The notes under the pieces were generated by a model. The model was not told where the DNA came from. It saw only the letters and a list, made by a program, of their open reading frames with translations, and ran no database searches. From positions 1-13,424 of the forward strand of contig CAZBJH010000098.1 in the NCBI GenBank assembly GCA_964492185.1: DNA of 13,424 nucleotides, written 5' to 3'. Below are positions 1-6,515 of the stretch, piece by piece. Position 1 is the first letter of the stretch. The number at the start of each line of letters is the position of its first letter. This stretch comes from JAFGSZ01 sp964492185. Its GTDB lineage: Bacteria > Bacteroidota > Bacteroidia > Bacteroidales > UBA10428. A program made the position numbers and the translations under genes.

Positions 1-11
1 GACAAACACTA
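1..11 (-). repeat. Probable end of a further repeat copy running off the left edge
   Basis: The first 11 bases (GACAAACACTA) match the reverse complement of the left end of the repeat family (GACAGACACTA in copy 2) at 10 of 11 positions. They sit head to head with copy 1, separated by two T residues, so that ACACTA-TT-TAGTGT forms a perfect 6-bp inverted repeat at 6-19. The simplest reading is a second unit in opposite orientation whose body lies outside the window. A chance small hairpin flanking copy 1 is the alternative. Confidence 0.4.
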
Positions 12-13
12 TT

Positions 14-162
14 TAGTGTCTGTGCATAAAGTCCCCTTTGCTGAGTTACGCTTGTCCGAAAATTGCTAATTTACGACTAGTAAATTCCGCATTACCGGAC
101 CGCGTAAGCCTTGCAAACGGAATTTTCTGAATAAACATTATTTATACGCAAAATATACAGAT
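14..162 (+). repeat. Interspersed ERIC/MITE-like repeat, copy 1
   Basis: This is the most diverged of the three full copies. The 123-bp palindromic core runs from 16 to 138 and has exactly the same length as in copies 2 and 3. Its inner arms are well kept: GTCCG pairs with CGGAC, and the centre AATTTAC-gacta-GTAAATT is a perfect 7-bp stem. The outer right arm has decayed (GAATAAACAT where the others have GAACAGACAC). The tail is shortened; TATACAGAT at 154-162 resembles the TATAGACAGAT tail end of copy 2, though this last match is weak. The element ends about 4 bases before the start codon of the GH74-type gene, so it would form that gene's 5' leader. Confidence 0.8.
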
Positions 163-166
163 CAGC

Positions 167-2473
167 ATGCTATTAACGTCCAAATTGAAGGTATCCGGGA
201 TATTATTTATTGTTTGTATTTTTTTCTTAATTATTTCTTTAATTTCTAATTGTACTTCAGAGAGGACGGTAATAGAAAATGAGGCTTATACATGGAGAAA
301 TGTGCATATTGCAGGAGGGGGATTTGTTGACGGGATCATTTTTCATCCGACAACACCAGGAGTAAAATATTGTCGAACAGATATGGGAGGGGCTTATCGC
401 TGGAATGATTCGGATAAGGTATGGGAACCATTGTTGGACTGGTTATCTTATGAAGATCATAATCTGATGGGGGTAGAGAGTATGGCTCTCGATCCTTCAG
501 ACCCTGACCGGGTTTATCTGGCCTGTGGTACTTATACTTCTCCGGAAACACCAAATGGCGCTGTTCTCAGGTCGGATAACAGGGGAGAAACCTTTCAGAG
601 GACAGATATGCCTTTCAAAATGGGTGGTAATGAAAATGGGCGGGGTAACGGTGAACGAATGGCGGTTGATCCGAATAACGATAATATTTTATATCTGGGT
701 ACGAGGCATGACGGATTATGGAAGAGTTCTGACCGGGGTAAATCATGGCAACAGGTAAAAAGTTTTCCTGATATTGATGAAAATTTTCCGGATAGTCTGA
801 TAAATAAAAATGATCTGCAGATGTGGTACAGGCAGAAAAAAGGGAGCGGGATAGTGTTCGTGATATTTGACCAGGAGAGTGAACTTGCAGAAGGGGCTAG
901 TTCTGTAATATATGCCGGCGTTTCGCTTATGGGCAGGAATAACATTTTCCGGAGTAAAGATGCCGGGCTGACATGGCATGCTGTTCCCGGACAACCTGTT
1001 ACTTACAGGCCTAATCACGGAGTATTGGCGGGTGATGGTATACTATATATTTCTTACGGAACAAATCCCGGCCCGTGGCACATGAAGAACGGGGGGGTAT
1101 GGAAACTGAATACACAGACAGGTGAATGGAAGGAAATAACGCCGGAAAAGCCTGATCCGGAAAACGGGCTTGAATTTGGCTATGCTGCTGTCGCGGTTGA
1201 TGCAACTGATCCCGATATAGTTATGACAAGTACCTTTCATCGTCCCGGAATGATTGGCGGTGATGATATCTTTCGCTCTGTAGATGGTGGAAAGTCATGG
1301 AAAGCTGTTTTTAGTAATGGAGGTAAATTTGATTTTACACTTGCGCCGTATGTTGCACGTACTCCCATACACTGGATGTTTGATATAGAAATCGACCCCA
1401 ATGATCCTGATCATGCAATGTTTACTACAGGTTACGGGGGTTATGAGACTTTTAACCTAACCAATATGGATGAAGGGGATGCAACATTGTGGCACGTGAT
1501 GAGCACCGGGATCGAACAGGCAGTTGCACTGGAATTATTAAGTCCTCCTCAGGGTGCTCAGCTAATATCTGCCATTGGTGACTATGGTGGCTTTGTTCAC
1601 AAGGACCTTGACAAGCCTGTTCCGGAAGGTAATTTTGTGAATCCGCATTTTATGAATACAAACGGTGTCGCATGTGCTGCACAGAATCCGGATGTTATTG
1701 TGCGTGTGGGTATTGCGTCCGGTTTTGATGTGCAAAGTAATATTGGGTATTCACTGGATGGAGGTGTTACCTGGCAACCTGCCGCATCGTCACCTGAAAA
1801 TGGCAGTAAATTGGGTCATATCGCAGTTTCCGCCAACGGAAATGCCTGGATTTGGACTCCTGAAGAAAGTCCTGTTTATCATACTCATGATAAGGGAATT
1901 ACATGGAGCAGATCTGCCGGTATACCCAATTATATCAGAGTGATTGCAGATAAGGTTAATCCATCAGTTTTTTATGCCGTTGATTTGTACGAAGGTTGTT
2001 TATATGTTAGTCGTGATGCGGGTGAGATATTTGAAGAAACAACACTGCAACTGCCTTATGAGGTTCCGGCCTATTCGGATTCCCGGGGAGATATAAGAGG
2101 AGGGCAGGATCGTATTTATGCAACCCCGGGTTTTGAGGGCGATCTTTGGCTGGCTGCTTTTGATGGCCTTTATCATACGAAAAATCCGGAGGATAAATTT
2201 TCACAATATAAAAACGTTAAGGAAATTCATGCTTTTGGTTTTGGAAAAGCAGCGCCGGAAAATAATTTCCCTGCTCTTTATCTTGTGGGTGTGGTGAAGG
2301 ATGTACGCGGAATTTTCCGTTCAGATGATAAGGCGGAAAGCTGGATACGGATTAACGATGATTTGCACCAGTGGGGATTGTTGTTACATGTAACAGGAGA
2401 CCCGAAAAAATACGGGAGGGTTTATGTTGGTACGCATGGGAGGGGTATAATATATGGAACCCCATACAAATGA
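167..2473 (+). CDS. GH74-family beta-propeller glycosidase (xyloglucanase-like), secreted
   Basis: The 768-residue product has a basic N-terminus, a hydrophobic segment at about residues 10-27 and a cysteine at 29 (LISNC). This suggests export and possibly lipid anchoring, although Asn just before the Cys is an unusual lipobox. The mature part starts with the classic GH74 pattern: WRNVHIAGGGFVDGIIFHP, then RTDMGGAYRW, then PFKMGGNENGRGNGERMAVDP. Asp72 in RTDMGG and Asp472 in GDYGGF sit where the two catalytic aspartates of GH74 endo-xyloglucanases are found. At least eight Asp-box or degenerate Asp-box turns (for example SDRGKSW near 187, SKDAGLTW near 263, SVDGGKSW near 371, SLDGGVTW near 529) support the tandem seven-bladed propeller fold. 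Length fits a complete GH74 catalytic module with no appended carbohydrate-binding domain. No SusC/SusD-like or other glycosidase gene is present in the window. The start at 167 is chosen because it gives a proper signal sequence; no Shine-Dalgarno site is visible. Substrate (xyloglucan or a related beta-1,4-glucan) is inferred from the family only. Confidence 0.87.
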   Translation: MLLTSKLKVSGILFIVCIFFLIISLISNCTSERTVIENEAYTWRNVHIAGGGFVDGIIFHPTTPGVKYCRTDMGGAYRWNDSDKVWEPLLDWLSYEDHNLMGVESMALDPSDPDRVYLACGTYTSPETPNGAVLRSDNRGETFQRTDMPFKMGGNENGRGNGERMAVDPNNDNILYLGTRHDGLWKSSDRGKSWQQVKSFPDIDENFPDSLINKNDLQMWYRQKKGSGIVFVIFDQESELAEGASSVIYAGVSLMGRNNIFRSKDAGLTWHAVPGQPVTYRPNHGVLAGDGILYISYGTNPGPWHMKNGGVWKLNTQTGEWKEITPEKPDPENGLEFGYAAVAVDATDPDIVMTSTFHRPGMIGGDDIFRSVDGGKSWKAVFSNGGKFDFTLAPYVARTPIHWMFDIEIDPNDPDHAMFTTGYGGYETFNLTNMDEGDATLWHVMSTGIEQAVALELLSPPQGAQLISAIGDYGGFVHKDLDKPVPEGNFVNPHFMNTNGVACAAQNPDVIVRVGIASGFDVQSNIGYSLDGGVTWQPAASSPENGSKLGHIAVSANGNAWIWTPEESPVYHTHDKGITWSRSAGIPNYIRVIADKVNPSVFYAVDLYEGCLYVSRDAGEIFEETTLQLPYEVPAYSDSRGDIRGGQDRIYATPGFEGDLWLAAFDGLYHTKNPEDKFSQYKNVKEIHAFGFGKAAPENNFPALYLVGVVKDVRGIFRSDDKAESWIRINDDLHQWGLLLHVTGDPKKYGRVYVGTHGRGIIYGTPYK

Positions 2474-2578
2474 ATATTCTGAGCGGGTAACAATGATTCT
2501 GCGGTTCAGCATATATTTTTTAATATTAGTTTACCGTTTTAGGTCCGCCAAAATAATGTATAATGAAAAACGATCAGG
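2474..2578. other. Convergent intergenic gap, no clear terminator
   Basis: This 105-bp AT-rich gap separates two genes that converge on it. I looked for a GC-rich hairpin followed by a T-run in either direction and found none that is convincing. The best pairing is GGTAA with TTACC, separated by more than 40 bases, which is not a usual intrinsic terminator. Confidence 0.5.
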
Positions 2579-3691
2579 TTAATTTTCGAGGGTAATGATA
2601 TCCCGTTCATCAGGGATGTCAAGGCTGTTGATTAATTTTTGAAAGAGCCCGGTGTTATCAAAAACACCTGAATAATTTTTACTGTCCGGCCCATATGCAA
2701 ATACAGGAACCAAAACAGGTGTATGGTTTTTTGAACAATAACCTGCTTCCACCCGGCCTTCTTCAATGTTTCCCCCGGTAATAGCCATGCCACCGCACTC
2801 ATGATCGGCGGTTACAATAACCAGGGTGTTTCCTTTAGCTTTGGCATATTCAAGCACTTTACCTACAGCCTTATCAAAATCAAGCATTTCATTTACAATA
2901 TATTCTGTATTATTCTCATGTCCGCCCCAGTCAATCTGTGATCCTTCGATCATTAGGAAGAATCCTGCATCTCTGCGATCAAGACTTTGCAATGCCAGGT
3001 CAGTGGCCTTAAGGAGCATATCACCCCTTTCAGGAACCCGGGGATTGTGGACAGGAGCAGTTAATACATAAAAGTTTTCCTTAATTGATGATGGAACTGA
3101 GTCAATGTTATAAAATACCCTGTATTTTTTTTCAGTTAAAATGTCTGTAAGAACTTTACCATCGGTGCGATTTTTGAAATGATCTATTCCCCCACCTATA
3201 ATTACATCTACTTCCGTCTTTAAAAAATCTTCTGCAATTGCTTCATACGAATTCCTTGAAACCTGATGAGAGATAAAGGATGCCGGAGTAGCATGTGTTA
3301 TCGCGCTTGTTGAGATCAACCCCGTGGCTATACCGTTGTCCTCTGCATATTCAAGCACTGTTTTACGTGGTAAGGAATCCATTCCAACCGAGATAGCACC
3401 GTTAAATGTTTTAAATCCAGTTGCTATAGCTGTTCCTGCAGCACCCGAATCAGTGATCAGTCTGTTGGCCGAATTAGTTTTCATTAGTCCTACCCACGGC
3501 ATTTCTACCATATTCAAATTATCATGGTTTGCCATCATGCCGGCATATACCTGGGAAACCCCCATGCCATCGCCTATCATTAATATAATATTAACAGGTT
3601 TCTCCGTGGAGCCTGATTTTCTGTTGGAAGAACATAATACAAAGACAAAAAGACAGGTAAAAGTTATTGTTAAAGTAATGATCTTTTTCAT
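2579..3691 (-). CDS. Alkaline phosphatase (PhoA superfamily), exported
   Basis: This 370-residue metal-dependent phosphomonoesterase belongs to the alkaline phosphatase superfamily and should act in the periplasm or on the outer surface. A hydrophobic signal segment spans about residues 4-19 and ends in VLCSS, so Cys20 may be lipidated. The complete active site is visible. Asp41 (IGDGMG) is a metal ligand and Ser82 in TDSGAAGTA is the phosphorylated nucleophile. His133 and Thr135 lie in HATPAS, and Arg146 in SRNSYE matches the phosphate-binding Arg. Glu249, Asp254 and His258 are in the EGSQIDWGGH block, Asp296 and His297 in TADHECGG, and His323 in NHTPVLVPVFAYGP. His133 and Trp255 replace the Asp153/Lys328 pair of E. 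coli PhoA, as in many marine and animal enzymes. The protein is compact, with little room for crown-type insertions. It is the last gene of the minus-strand cluster, 62 bases after the GT2 stop, and may also have its own promoter in that gap. Substrate is unknown beyond the family's broad phosphomonoester use. Confidence 0.93.
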   Translation of the reverse strand: MKKIITLTITFTCLFVFVLCSSNRKSGSTEKPVNIILMIGDGMGVSQVYAGMMANHDNLNMVEMPWVGLMKTNSANRLITDSGAAGTAIATGFKTFNGAISVGMDSLPRKTVLEYAEDNGIATGLISTSAITHATPASFISHQVSRNSYEAIAEDFLKTEVDVIIGGGIDHFKNRTDGKVLTDILTEKKYRVFYNIDSVPSSIKENFYVLTAPVHNPRVPERGDMLLKATDLALQSLDRRDAGFFLMIEGSQIDWGGHENNTEYIVNEMLDFDKAVGKVLEYAKAKGNTLVIVTADHECGGMAITGGNIEEGRVEAGYCSKNHTPVLVPVFAYGPDSKNYSGVFDNTGLFQKLINSLDIPDERDIITLEN

Positions 3692-3707
3692 GGATAATTG
3701 TTTTGAT

Positions 3708-3715
3708 CAAAATTA
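3708..3715 (-). promoter_or_regulatory. Possible Bacteroidota -7 element before the alkaline phosphatase gene
   Basis: Read on the minus strand this is TAATTTTG, an exact match to the Bacteroidota housekeeping -7 consensus TAnnTTTG, placed about 17 bases before the start codon. TTTG boxes occur further upstream (3745-3748 on the minus strand), but the spacing of about 29 bases is longer than the usual 19-21. In AT-rich DNA such a match also arises by chance. If real, it would let the phosphatase be expressed apart from the rest of the operon, with a very short leader. Confidence 0.25.
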
Positions 3716-3753
3716 ATAAATTTCTGCAATGATGGTTAGTAAATCAAACAAAA

Positions 3754-4500
3754 TTAATTATTGCTGAATATATTAAAACGGGCGATTCTTAATCGCTGCA
3801 GAAAAAACTTAAAGGATACCAGCAAGACACCAAGGCCGTATTTCATGCTTCTGCGGATATTGATAGATGAGGCATCATTGAAGTATTTGGTCGGACATGT
3901 GATCTCTGCTATATCAAAACCGGCATAACAGATCTGCGCGATCATCTGATTATCAAAAACAAAATCATTGGAATTGACTTCAAAATTAATTGTTCTTAAA
4001 ACATTACCGGAAAATGCGCGATAACCTGTATGGTATTCGGAAAGTTTCTGGTTCATAAGTATGTTCTGGGTTAATGTCAGAAACCGGTTAGCAATATATT
4101 TATAAGCTGGCATACCCCCCTTTCGTGCACCCTTTCCCAGAATTCTCGATCCGAGTACCACTTCGAATACCCCGTTTGCGATAAGATAACACATGGAATG
4201 TATGAGTTTTGGTGTATACTGGTAATCGGGATGCAGCATAACTACAATATCTGAATTTAGTTCAAGGGCTTTATTGTAGCATGATTTTTGATTTCCGCCG
4301 TAACCTTTGTTTTTTTTATGGGTTATGATGTGCTGTATATTCAGCTTTCTGGCTAGTTCTACGGTTTTGTCAAGACTTTGATCATCAACAAGGATAACAT
4401 TATCCACAATATCAAAAGGGATTTCCCTGTAAGTTTGCTCAAGTGTTTTTTCTGCATTATATGCAGGTAATACTATTGTTATTGTCTTATTCTTTATCAT
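3754..4500 (-). CDS. GT2 family glycosyltransferase (DPM/polyprenyl-phosphate type)
   Basis: The 248-residue product has a GT-A fold of the dolichol-phosphate-mannose/glucose synthase-like group. It opens with TITIVLPAYNAEKTL (residues 6-20), followed by the nucleotide-binding VDD at 38-40 and HKKNKGYGGN at 61-70. The metal-binding motif position is HPD at 90-92 in VVMLHPDYQYTP, where many GT2 enzymes have DxD; Asp92 is kept. The acceptor-side blocks GSRILGKGARKGGMP (117-131) and YHTGYRAFSGNVL (156-168) follow. There is no multi-pass domain of the kind found in ArnC or GtrB; only a hydrophobic and basic C-terminus (about 222-241) that could rest on the membrane. By family it would transfer a sugar from a nucleotide donor to a polyprenyl phosphate on the cytoplasmic side. 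Lying directly behind an ArnT-like gene, it is a natural donor-maker for that enzyme, which is inference. Its start codon lies 12 bases beyond the end of repeat copy 2, and no Shine-Dalgarno site is seen. Confidence 0.88.
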   Translation of the reverse strand: MIKNKTITIVLPAYNAEKTLEQTYREIPFDIVDNVILVDDQSLDKTVELARKLNIQHIITHKKNKGYGGNQKSCYNKALELNSDIVVMLHPDYQYTPKLIHSMCYLIANGVFEVVLGSRILGKGARKGGMPAYKYIANRFLTLTQNILMNQKLSEYHTGYRAFSGNVLRTINFEVNSNDFVFDNQMIAQICYAGFDIAEITCPTKYFNDASSINIRRSMKYGLGVLLVSFKFFLQRLRIARFNIFSNN

Positions 4501-4512
4501 TTATTTGTGCGT

Positions 4513-4687
4513 TAATTAGTGTCTGTCCATAAAGTCCCATTTGCCGCGTTACGCTTGTCCGAAAATTGCTCATTTACGACTGGTAAACTCCGCGTTTCCG
4601 GACCGCGCGAGCCTTGCAAATGTAACCTTCTGAACAGACACATGTCTGTTTAAACATTTTGACTAATTTATAGACAGATTCTAATTA
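4513..4687 (+). repeat. Interspersed ERIC/MITE-like repeat, copy 2 (best-preserved)
   Basis: This copy shows the full architecture. The core at 4519-4641 (123 bp) is a gapless imperfect palindrome. Compared with its own reverse complement, positions 1-8 (GTGTCTGT), 20-26 (CATTTGC), 39-47 (GTCCGnAAA) and 55-59 (TTTAC) coincide about a centre at base 62. A tail at 4642-4687 ends in TTTATAGACAGATTCTA. Its reverse complement matches the left end TAGTGTCTGTCCATAAA at 14 of 17 bases, so the unit has terminal inverted repeats bounded by TAATTAG and CTAATTA. A second perfect inverted repeat, AACAGACA-ca-TGTCTGTT, straddles the core/tail junction. No open reading frame of note lies inside. The copy fills the gap between the GT83-type and GT2 genes. 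Copies 2 and 3 are nearly identical over the left 110 bases. Confidence 0.92.
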
Positions 4688-6330
4688 GGCTGATCACCGG
4701 GATATCGAACAAAAAATACATATCCGTATTTTTCATTATATACTTTCAGTTTACTGTAATTATTCAGAATATCCTGCTTTTTGTCCAGTCGTCCTATAAA
4801 ATAAGCCGGCTTATCAATCTCTCCTTTTGTCAGCTTATTAATGCTAAAGTGATACGGATCGGTGTCCGGCTTCTTCCGCGTATAAAAAAACTGTGCATAG
4901 CTTTTATACATTGACATCACATATACATCTCTATCTGTTTTGTCCTTAAAGAACTCAATAGCTGCATTTTGTATATATTTTTCCAAACGCGGTGTAATTA
5001 TGAGCACGGCAAAAGTAATGTAAAACAGCGATGATGAAAATAAAATCGCAAAACCCGCGATCCTTCGTTTTTTATGTATAAGGATCACAGCAAGAATAAA
5101 ACCTGCCGCGAATAATACACCCCATAATATCTCATAACCTTTCCAGTCAGCAGAAGCTTGCAGGTTACCTATTGTAAATGAATGTGTTATGTAACCTTTA
5201 TCAATCAGCAAATGTTTATAATGATCCAGTAAAGGAATAGCAACGCCGATAATTGTTAATACGAATGCCTGTACAGAAAACAGAACCGTATGCCATACTT
5301 TGTACCGGAATTCACCGGAGAGGATCTTATGTATAGAATAAGCAGCCAGAAAAGTCATTGGAAAATAACACAGGGATGAGTAATGTATAATCTTTGTCCT
5401 GACAATGGTAAACAGAATAAGCACTGTCCAGAATAAGATGATCATCCATTTTTTAAATTGTTTATGATCAACAGTATCGTTTGCAGATCTGAAAAAACCA
5501 TGTATTGTAAAGACAGAAGCAGGAAAAACTCCAAAAAACAGCACAACAAAATGATAAAATAAAAATCCTCCGTGACCAGCATCCTGTGTTTGTATCAAGC
5601 GTATCTGATAATTTATAAAATCTATTATAAGACCGGCATTTCCGGTTATGATCTGCAATATGAACCAGAACCCTCCGATTATTATGAATACAAACAGGAA
5701 CAGCAACACCTGAAAAATAGTAAATGGTAATCTGAACCTGTTCAGCATCCAGTATATTACCACAGTAATTGCAAATATCAGAAATCCTGCCGGTCCCTTG
5801 GTCAGAACCGCCAATCCCAGAAAAAATGCGGATAATATCAGGCTTATGGTAATTTTATTATTCAGGGCCTTATGAAAATTAACAATTCCAAGAAAGATAA
5901 ATAGATTGAACCAGGGATCAATGATCCCTGATTTAAAGTAGAAAAAGGGCAGGAGAGAGCAAAGAAATGTTATTACCCAGATCAAGCCAAATTGGGTATT
6001 AAACAAACGATAACCAGTATTAAACAAAACCAGAAGGGTTACTATACCACATATGGCATTTGGAAACCGTGCGGCAAATTCATTTATCCCGAATATGTGC
6101 ATGGACAGGGCTTGCATCCAGATAAAAAGGGGGGGCTTTTCCCAGAATGGTTCATAATTGATCTGAACAGTCATGTAATCACCTGTAATCAGCATCTCTC
6201 TGGCTGACTCGGCAAAATTGATCTCATCCCAGTCAAAAAGGTGTACATCACCCAAAAAGGGAATAAACAATAATCCGGCAATCAGGATGATCAGTATACG
6301 GATAATATATAACTGCCTGTAATTATTCAT
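4681..6330 (-). CDS. ArnT/PMT-like (GT83) membrane glycosyltransferase
   Basis: The 549-residue protein is a polytopic GT-C enzyme with roughly 11-13 membrane segments and a short soluble C-terminal part (from about 440). The N-terminal periplasmic loop carries the ArnT-type signature. FDWDEINFAESARE (residues 32-45) contains the conserved Asp35-Glu36 pair expected in catalysis, and NYEPFWEKPPLFIW (58-71) matches the family's EP..EKPPL..W block, followed by FAARFPNAICG. Family members move a sugar (4-amino-4-deoxy-L-arabinose in ArnT itself) from a polyprenyl-phosphate carrier onto lipid A, or in relatives onto other envelope glycans or proteins. No other arn pathway genes are present, so the sugar and acceptor are open and no symbol is given. 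The start at 6330 is preferred because the ATG four bases upstream is followed by an early stop. The final Asn codon and the TAG stop are read from the end of repeat copy 2. Confidence 0.87.
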   Translation of the reverse strand: MNNYRQLYIIRILIILIAGLLFIPFLGDVHLFDWDEINFAESAREMLITGDYMTVQINYEPFWEKPPLFIWMQALSMHIFGINEFAARFPNAICGIVTLLVLFNTGYRLFNTQFGLIWVITFLCSLLPFFYFKSGIIDPWFNLFIFLGIVNFHKALNNKITISLILSAFFLGLAVLTKGPAGFLIFAITVVIYWMLNRFRLPFTIFQVLLFLFVFIIIGGFWFILQIITGNAGLIIDFINYQIRLIQTQDAGHGGFLFYHFVVLFFGVFPASVFTIHGFFRSANDTVDHKQFKKWMIILFWTVLILFTIVRTKIIHYSSLCYFPMTFLAAYSIHKILSGEFRYKVWHTVLFSVQAFVLTIIGVAIPLLDHYKHLLIDKGYITHSFTIGNLQASADWKGYEILWGVLFAAGFILAVILIHKKRRIAGFAILFSSSLFYITFAVLIITPRLEKYIQNAAIEFFKDKTDRDVYVMSMYKSYAQFFYTRKKPDTDPYHFSINKLTKGEIDKPAYFIGRLDKKQDILNNYSKLKVYNEKYGYVFFVRYPGDQPN

Positions 6331-6338
6331 TCATGGTT

Positions 6339-6515
6339 TAATTAGTGTATGTCCATAAAGTCCCATTTGCCGCGTTACGCTTGTCCGAAAATTGCTCATT
6401 CACGAATAGTAAACTCCGCGTTTTCGGACCGCGCGAGTCTTGCAAATGGAACCTTCTGAACAGACACATTTACGGTTAACTTTTTTACTACTTTTTTATA
6501 GACGAAATCTAATTA
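6339..6515 (+). repeat. Interspersed ERIC/MITE-like repeat, copy 3
   Basis: The 123-bp core is at 6345-6467, the same length as in copies 1 and 2. The GTCCGAAAA arm pairs perfectly with TTTTCGGAC, better than in copy 2, and CATTTGC pairs with GCAAATG. The innermost stem has lost one pair (TTCAC against GTAAA), and one base of the outer left arm has changed (GTGTATGT). The tail at 6468-6515 is rearranged near the junction but keeps the TTTATAGAC...TCTAATTA end. Both ends carry the TAATTAG/CTAATTA boundary seen in copy 2. The unit occupies the gap between the PAP2 and GT83-type genes, in the same orientation as copy 2. Confidence 0.92.

Noticed and set aside
595..945. Open frame on the minus strand inside the GH74 gene
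   Set aside because: It is fully overlapped by the well-supported GH74 coding sequence, has low-complexity composition, no recognisable domain and no start context.
2474..2578. Bidirectional intrinsic terminator between the convergent genes
   Set aside because: No GC-rich stem with an adjoining T-run was found; the only complementary pieces are five bases long and far apart.
3324..3716. Plus-strand open frame of about 130 codons across the alkaline phosphatase gene
   Set aside because: It is the shadow of the phosphatase, whose full active-site motifs are on the other strand.
4513..4687. Reading the repeats as integron attC sites with gene cassettes
   Set aside because: The genes between repeats are large envelope genes, there is no integrase, flanking genes lie on both strands, and no GTTRRRY/RYYYAAC box pair is found at the palindrome ends.
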